From: JACMLD01 sp033761915
GTDB taxonomy: Bacteria; Bacteroidota; Bacteroidia; Chitinophagales; Chitinophagaceae
Direction: 5' to 3'
Length of the DNA stretch: 52,993 nucleotides
NCBI GenBank assembly: GCA_033761915.1
Contig: JANRMC010000133.1
Span: 1 to 52,993 of the forward strand
Below are positions 48,285-52,993 of the stretch, piece by piece (within the stretch, counting starts at the first letter, position 1; each line of letters opens with the position of its first letter). The notes under the pieces are model-generated. The model saw nothing but the letters and a program-made list of their open reading frames with translations. It had not been told where the DNA came from and did no database searches. A program made the position numbers and the translations under genes.

Positions 48285-48334
48285 AGGGTGCGACGCAACG
48301 GCTGTTGCCACCTGCACTACTGCAGGCTACCCAT
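48285..48334 (-). repeat. Dispersed palindromic repeat, copy 22
   Basis: GGGTGCGACGCAACGG, CTGTTGCCACCTGCAC, TACTGCAGGCTACCC. Minus orientation, upstream of the TonB receptor gene. Confidence 0.8.
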
Positions 48335-48408
48335 AAAAATTATAGCCTGGCAGAACGGGCCTTGATTATATTGTGTAATATTGCCTTACACCAAGCGTTT
48401 GTATAGGA

Positions 48409-50922
48409 ATGCCTTTTAAAAAACCTGTTTACCTTTTTGTTTTATTGTTGTTGTGCGGCCAGTTGCTGGCACAAAAGAAAACTGCATCTGTAAGCGGCCG
48501 TGTGCTGGATGAAAATGAGCAGCCGCTCAGTAAAGTTTCTGTAACTGTTTTAGGTAGACAAGGGGGCATTGCCACCAACGACAGTGGTTTTTTTAGTATT
48601 AAAGTGCCGGCTGATAAAGCATTTGCACTGGTGTTTAGTTTTACCGGTTACAAAAAAGAACAACGCAATTTTATTTTAAGTGATGGTGAGGAAGAAAGAA
48701 TGGTAGTGCGTATGGAACGGGGGGGCGATGCTCTAAAAGAAGTGGTGGTAACCGATCAGCGGCCACGCCGAGAAGCAGGTTTAATTACAGTAAACCCTAA
48801 GCAGGCCATTAATATTCCTTCTCCTACCGGCGGTATAGAAAGTTTAATTAAAATTTTTGTTGGCAGTAATAACGAGTTAACCTCTAATTACACGGTGCGG
48901 GGTGGTAACTACGATGAGAACCTGATTTATGTAAACGATTTTGAAGTTTTTCGTCCTTACCTGGTGCGCAGTGGTCAGCAGGAAGGATTAAGTTTTATAA
49001 ATCCGGAAATGACCCGCAGCGTTAATTTTTACAATGGCGGTTTTCAGGCAAGGTATGGCGATAAGCTGAGCAGTGTTTTAGATATTCAGTATAAAAAACC
49101 CAAGCAATTTGGCGGCTCTGCCTATGTAGGTTTGCTGGAACAGGGGCTGCATTTAGAAGGCAGCAGTGCCAACAACAAGTTTACTTACCTGTTGGGGGTG
49201 CGCAACCGCAGCAACCGTAATTTATTAAGCAGTCAGGAAACAAAAGGCAACTATGTTCCTTCTTCGGCTGATGTGCAGGCATTGTTTACATACCAGCTCA
49301 GCACCAAATTAACGGCGGAGTTATTTACCAATATATCCCGCACCAGATTTACACTGGTGCCTGAGTTTTCGCAGCAAACTTCTTCTGTTTTTTCTCCGTT
49401 GTTTAGCGCCAACATTGGTGTAGATATCTATTTTGAAGGCCGAGAAGAAGATGCTTACAAAACCAATATGGTGGGCCTGTCTGTTGCACAACAGGTACGT
49501 AAAAACCTGCGCTTAAAGTGGATGGCCAGTTATTTCAGCAACAACGAAAAAGAATCGATAGACATTACCGGTGCTTACTTGTTCGGTGAAAGAGATTTTG
49601 ACCGCAGTAAACCTACTTTTGGTTTAATTGTAAATCCATTGGGCGCCGGCGTTTTTCAGAACTATGCCCGTAATACATTAAATATTGATGTGCTGAACCT
49701 ATCGCACAAAGGATATTTAGACAATGGCAAGCATTACTGGCAATGGGGCTTAAGTGCCGACCGCCAGCAGATTAACGATAAGTTGAATGAATGGGAGTAT
49801 CAGGATTCTGCCGGCTATGCATTGCCTTATAACAGTTCTCAGCTGGCCTTGTTTAAAGTATTAAAATCAAGAGCCGCCATTAATATTAACCGGTTAAGTG
49901 GTTACGTGCAGGATAATATTGCTTTTAGCGATAGTAGTGATTTTGCTTTGCAGGCCGGCATCCGGTTTAATTATAATACGCTTAATAATGAGTTTCTGAT
50001 ATCGCCCCGTCTGGGCTTTTCTTATAAACCCAGCCAATGGAAAACAGATATGGTTTTCAGAGGCGCTATTGGTATTTACCAGCAACCACCTTTTTACAGG
50101 GAGCTGCGCCGCTACGATGGGGTGGTTAACACGCAATTACTATCTCAAAAAAGCTGGCAGGTTACCGGTGGTTTTGATTATAGTTTTAAAGGCTATAACG
50201 GGCGGCCTTTTCGCCTAACTACAGAAGCCTATTATAAAAACATGTGGGATGTGGTGCCCTATGATATTGATAATGTACGTCTGCGTTATTTGGGAAACAA
50301 CAATGCTAAAGCCTATGCCACCGGTATAGAAATGCGTTTGTTTGGAGAACTGGTAAAAGATGCAGAAAGCTGGGTAAGCTTTGGCATCATGCAAACCAAA
50401 GAAAACCTGGCGAACGATTTTTACTATCGCTATAAAAACAGCCAGGGAGAATTTATTACCGATAAAACAGAAGACCAGGTGCCGGTAGATAGTGTAAAAA
50501 CCAATGTGGGTTGGTTGCGCCGGCCTACCGACAGAAGAGTAATGTTTGGTTTGTTTTTGCAAGACTATCTAAGCACCAACAATAATTTTAAAGTGTATGT
50601 AAACACTTTGTATGGCAGCAACCTGCCTTATAATATTCCTAACAGCGTACGCTACCGCAATGCCTTGTTTATAGACCCCTACATACGTATTGATATTGGT
50701 TTTAGCGCCTTGCTGCTAGATAGCGATAAAAGCAAACGCCGCAGCCACAATCCCTTTCGTAATTTTGAAAACATATGGGCAACCCTTGAAGTGTTTAATT
50801 TAATAGATCGGCCCAATACCATTTCATACCTTCTCATAAAAGATTTTTCCAACACCACATTTACCATTCCTAACCGGTTAACGCCACGGCTATTAAACTT
50901 AAAACTGGTAGCAAGGTTTTAA
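48409..50922 (+). CDS. TonB-dependent receptor with carboxypeptidase-like regulatory domain
   Basis: This 837-residue outer-membrane receptor has a signal peptide (VYLFVLLLLCGQLLAQ), a carboxypeptidase-D regulatory-like domain (about 27-105: SVSGRVLDENEQPLSKVSVTV...NDSGFFSIKVP), a plug domain (about 110-240: TVRGGNYDENLIYVNDFEVFRP, FYNGGFQARYGDKLSSVLDI), and a beta-barrel ending in an aromatic residue (LKLVARF). It imports an unknown ligand with energy from TonB. No SusD-like partner follows, so it is not a classical SusCD pair. It may act singly for metal, vitamin or peptide uptake. Confidence 0.93.
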   Translation: MPFKKPVYLFVLLLLCGQLLAQKKTASVSGRVLDENEQPLSKVSVTVLGRQGGIATNDSGFFSIKVPADKAFALVFSFTGYKKEQRNFILSDGEEERMVVRMERGGDALKEVVVTDQRPRREAGLITVNPKQAINIPSPTGGIESLIKIFVGSNNELTSNYTVRGGNYDENLIYVNDFEVFRPYLVRSGQQEGLSFINPEMTRSVNFYNGGFQARYGDKLSSVLDIQYKKPKQFGGSAYVGLLEQGLHLEGSSANNKFTYLLGVRNRSNRNLLSSQETKGNYVPSSADVQALFTYQLSTKLTAELFTNISRTRFTLVPEFSQQTSSVFSPLFSANIGVDIYFEGREEDAYKTNMVGLSVAQQVRKNLRLKWMASYFSNNEKESIDITGAYLFGERDFDRSKPTFGLIVNPLGAGVFQNYARNTLNIDVLNLSHKGYLDNGKHYWQWGLSADRQQINDKLNEWEYQDSAGYALPYNSSQLALFKVLKSRAAININRLSGYVQDNIAFSDSSDFALQAGIRFNYNTLNNEFLISPRLGFSYKPSQWKTDMVFRGAIGIYQQPPFYRELRRYDGVVNTQLLSQKSWQVTGGFDYSFKGYNGRPFRLTTEAYYKNMWDVVPYDIDNVRLRYLGNNNAKAYATGIEMRLFGELVKDAESWVSFGIMQTKENLANDFYYRYKNSQGEFITDKTEDQVPVDSVKTNVGWLRRPTDRRVMFGLFLQDYLSTNNNFKVYVNTLYGSNLPYNIPNSVRYRNALFIDPYIRIDIGFSALLLDSDKSKRRSHNPFRNFENIWATLEVFNLIDRPNTISYLLIKDFSNTTFTIPNRLTPRLLNLKLVARF

Positions 50923-51157
50923 TTTTTAGATGTATAACCGCCTCTAACTGTAAAAATTACCGTGGTGGGTTTATTATTTAAAAGTATTCAGCGTATTTAG
51001 TAAATACCAACCTTGTATGTAAGTAAAAATATTTAGTTGATTTTTGTAGAGTTACTTATTGTTTCAAAAAAAATGTATGTATTGTTTAGACTACTTTGTT
51101 GTAATACAATGGATAAATGAGCAATGCGTTTCAATGTGCTAATTACAAATCCATTTT

Positions 51158-52993
51158 ATGAAACTCAATATCTGGCTAAAGGAAGTTTTACGGGTTAATT
51201 TATTTAAAGTAGCAATAGTAGTTGTTTGTTTTATTAGTACCATGTCAGAGGCAGCGGGTCAGCAACATACCATTTCAAGCATTGCTCCAACAATAGCTGC
51301 AGCGGGTGAAACAGTAACAATAACAGGTACTAATTTTTCAACAATTACAGGGGTGAGTTTTGGTGGTACTGCTGCTGCATCTTACAATGTTGTATCTGCA
51401 ACAAGAATTACGGCAGTGGTTGCAGCCGGAACAACTGGCTCGGTTGTGGTTTCAAAAACGGGTTTCAGTAATGCAAGCATTGCAGGGTTTACATTTTCTA
51501 CATTTCCAAACGTTACCGGTATTATAACAGATTTTGGAAATTATTGGAATACCAATACAACTACCAATAACAGCATTCGCCCTAATACTTCACATCATTT
51601 AATTGGGTTTACATATGGTGGGGTTAATTATTCTACGGGGGTAAATAATACGTCTTTATCTAATAATGGGGTTTCATATACAGCGGGTGTTTTTAAAGCT
51701 CTTCCGGCAATTTTAAATGGAACCACCAGTGGTGCTTCTTTATTTATTGTAGCACCTTCAGAGAAAGATGGTAATACTGCTATCGGATTATATACCCATC
51801 CGGATATAAAAAATATGACAATTCAAAACGTTTTGTCAGACGGATTAAACGGATTGGATTTGGGAACTGGTTATACCAATTTACCAGTTGGTTCTACATC
51901 CAACTTCACCATTAATTCAATAAGTACCAGTAAAATTTCTGATAGCGAGCCGGATATTCTTGTAACACAAATTGCCGACCCCTCCACATCTGCTTTTGAT
52001 ACTTATCGCTTTTTGGATGCGGGGTCAAATGTCGTTGGAAATTCAATAACTGTAGATTTAAGTAAAATTGCTTCTTTAGGTAGTTATTATTTAGATTTAT
52101 TTCCAGTGGCCAATGGAACCACTTTTAATGTGGCAAAACCCAATGCAGCACCCTCTGTAAGTGGGGTAAATACTACAAGAAATATTCGCCTGATTGCTTT
52201 TAAACTTTCTGATTTTGGTATTAATGGGTCTAATTACTCTCAGGTTAAAACACTTCAGATAACACCCTCTGGTGTATCAGATATGGCGTTTGTTGCATAC
52301 AATGCAAACGCTATTAATGTGCCGCCTTCCATCTCTCAAAACACAAATGCTTCTTCAACTATTATTTGCAGCAGCGGCGGAGGAAGTGCTTTTATGGTAA
52401 TTAATGCAACTGGGGCTGGTGGCGGTACCCTCAGCTATTCATGGGAGGAATCAATAGATGGGGGTGATAACTGGTCTGTAGTTACAGATGGCGGAATTTA
52501 TAGTGGTGCCACAACGGCCGCATTATCGATTAGCAACGCTACCGCTAATTATAAATACAGATGCACAGCCACAGAAGGAGGTACTTTATATAGTGCCGTA
52601 AGTACAGTATTTACCATTACAGCCATATCAAATAGTGCTCTGTCTGGTACTTTAAATCCTGTTGCTTTCTCTGCCTGTATTAATGCCAATAGTGGTACAA
52701 CCAGTTTTACCGTAACACCATCTGGTGGAACCGGGGCCTATAGTTACCAGTGGTCTTCTTCCACTACAGCTGGCGGCTCTTATGCTGCAATAGATGGTGC
52801 TGTATATAATAGTTATAGCCCCCCTTTAACGGTAGCAGGCACAATGTACTATAAGGTATTAGTAACAAGTGGTTGTGTAAGTAATTTGTCAACGGCAGCA
52901 TCTGTTACAGTTTCCGGAGATGAAATCAGTACAATTACAAATGGTACAACTTGCGCTACTGGTACTGTTGGTTTAAGTGCAACTGCTACCGGA
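51158..52993 (+). CDS. Large surface protein with IPT/TIG and Ig-like repeats (cut by right edge)
   Basis: An open frame of 612 codons without a stop to the window end. It starts with a long signal peptide (VAIVVVCFISTMSEAAGQQ), then an IPT/TIG domain (about 38-117: ISSIAPTIAAAGETVTITGTNF...VVVSKTGFSNASIAGF), an unrecognised region (about 118-385) rich in Asn/Thr/Ser, and two or more Ig-like modules (from about 405: SYSWEESIDGGDNWSVV; from about 510: YSYQWSSSTTAGGSYAAI, then CVSNLSTAASVTV). A third repeat begins at the edge. Such proteins in Bacteroidota are often type IX-secreted adhesins with a C-terminal sorting domain, which would lie outside the window. Confidence 0.88.
   Translation, partial: MKLNIWLKEVLRVNLFKVAIVVVCFISTMSEAAGQQHTISSIAPTIAAAGETVTITGTNFSTITGVSFGGTAAASYNVVSATRITAVVAAGTTGSVVVSKTGFSNASIAGFTFSTFPNVTGIITDFGNYWNTNTTTNNSIRPNTSHHLIGFTYGGVNYSTGVNNTSLSNNGVSYTAGVFKALPAILNGTTSGASLFIVAPSEKDGNTAIGLYTHPDIKNMTIQNVLSDGLNGLDLGTGYTNLPVGSTSNFTINSISTSKISDSEPDILVTQIADPSTSAFDTYRFLDAGSNVVGNSITVDLSKIASLGSYYLDLFPVANGTTFNVAKPNAAPSVSGVNTTRNIRLIAFKLSDFGINGSNYSQVKTLQITPSGVSDMAFVAYNANAINVPPSISQNTNASSTIICSSGGGSAFMVINATGAGGGTLSYSWEESIDGGDNWSVVTDGGIYSGATTAALSISNATANYKYRCTATEGGTLYSAVSTVFTITAISNSALSGTLNPVAFSACINANSGTTSFTVTPSGGTGAYSYQWSSSTTAGGSYAAIDGAVYNSYSPPLTVAGTMYYKVLVTSGCVSNLSTAASVTVSGDEISTITNGTTCATGTVGLSATATG

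Noticed and set aside
3158..48334. CRISPR array from the recurring repeat
   Set aside because: Copies are far apart, occur in both orientations and vary in sequence; there is no regular spacer and no cas gene.
48224..48406. 60-codon ORF before the TonB receptor
   Set aside because: It lies over repeat copy 22, with no homology-like features or promoter.
1..52993. tRNA, rRNA, prophage or integrative element
   Set aside because: No cloverleaf-like gene, rRNA sequence, integrase, terminase, portal or transposase was recognised on either strand.

Overview
The window looks like chromosomal DNA from a member of the Bacteroidota, most likely family Chitinophagaceae. Evidence for this is the TAnnTTTG -7 promoter boxes, the DUF1573 pair, the fused E1 alpha/beta 2-oxoacid dehydrogenase, a 7TM-DISM histidine kinase, a TonB receptor with a carboxypeptidase-like N-domain, an IPT/Ig-like surface protein, and MqnA (futalosine route to menaquinone). 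I see no tRNA, rRNA, CRISPR array, prophage, integrase or transposase. Most genes are housekeeping or metabolic, and the unusual signal lies in operon layout and in the intergenic DNA.

Layout. 1-4.2 kb: a broken FAD-dependent oxidoreductase, a SET-domain protein with a DUF3817 membrane partner, an NTF2-like protein and two DUF1573 proteins. 4.4-9.6 kb: fused E1 dehydrogenase, TRIC channel, PhzF-like isomerase, and an ECF sigma / anti-sigma-like / PLDc_N operon. 9.8-14.7 kb: NlpC/P60 hydrolase, half-size TauE/SafE, pyrophosphatase, a lipoprotein-CrcB-phospholipase C-like operon, and TrhO. 14.7-18.4 kb: three translationally coupled genes (an Fe-S-clade photolyase without Fe-S cysteines, DUF2805/TIGR03643, and a photolyase with an apparently permuted domain order) plus a divergent SDR. 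18.6-29.5 kb: proline dehydrogenase, TPR protein, thyA-folA-methyltransferase, pntAA-pntAB-pntB interrupted by a dead four-helix-bundle gene, an rRNA methyltransferase and a LysM protein. 29.6-41.3 kb: purB, mqnA, GMC oxidoreductase with its subunit 3, an S41 peptidase, a kynU-DUF433-DUF5615-pyrF cluster, a glycerophosphodiesterase, a PaiB-like protein and LolA. 41.4-53 kb: FtsK, sensor kinase, TsaC/Sua5, DnaJ-like protein, a small ORF, a TonB receptor and a large adhesin running off the right edge.

Most striking feature: about 22 copies of one imperfect palindromic repeat (core TTGCGTCGCACACTTCA, outer flanks resembling ACCAGCAGTGGT), all in intergenic DNA. Some are single. Others are head-to-head pairs able to form long hairpins, and a longer subclass carries an extra CCCCGAT...ATCGGGG stem. 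It resembles a REP/MITE-type family with no transposase in view.

Broken or doubtful reading frames: an in-frame TAA in the first oxidoreductase, a +1 discrepancy or CTG start in the methyltransferase after folA, and a frameshifted four-helix-bundle gene. Any of these could be assembly error. Several start codons lie only 4-6 nt after a -7 box, which suggests leaderless transcripts. All functions were assigned by reading the sequence; no database search was run.
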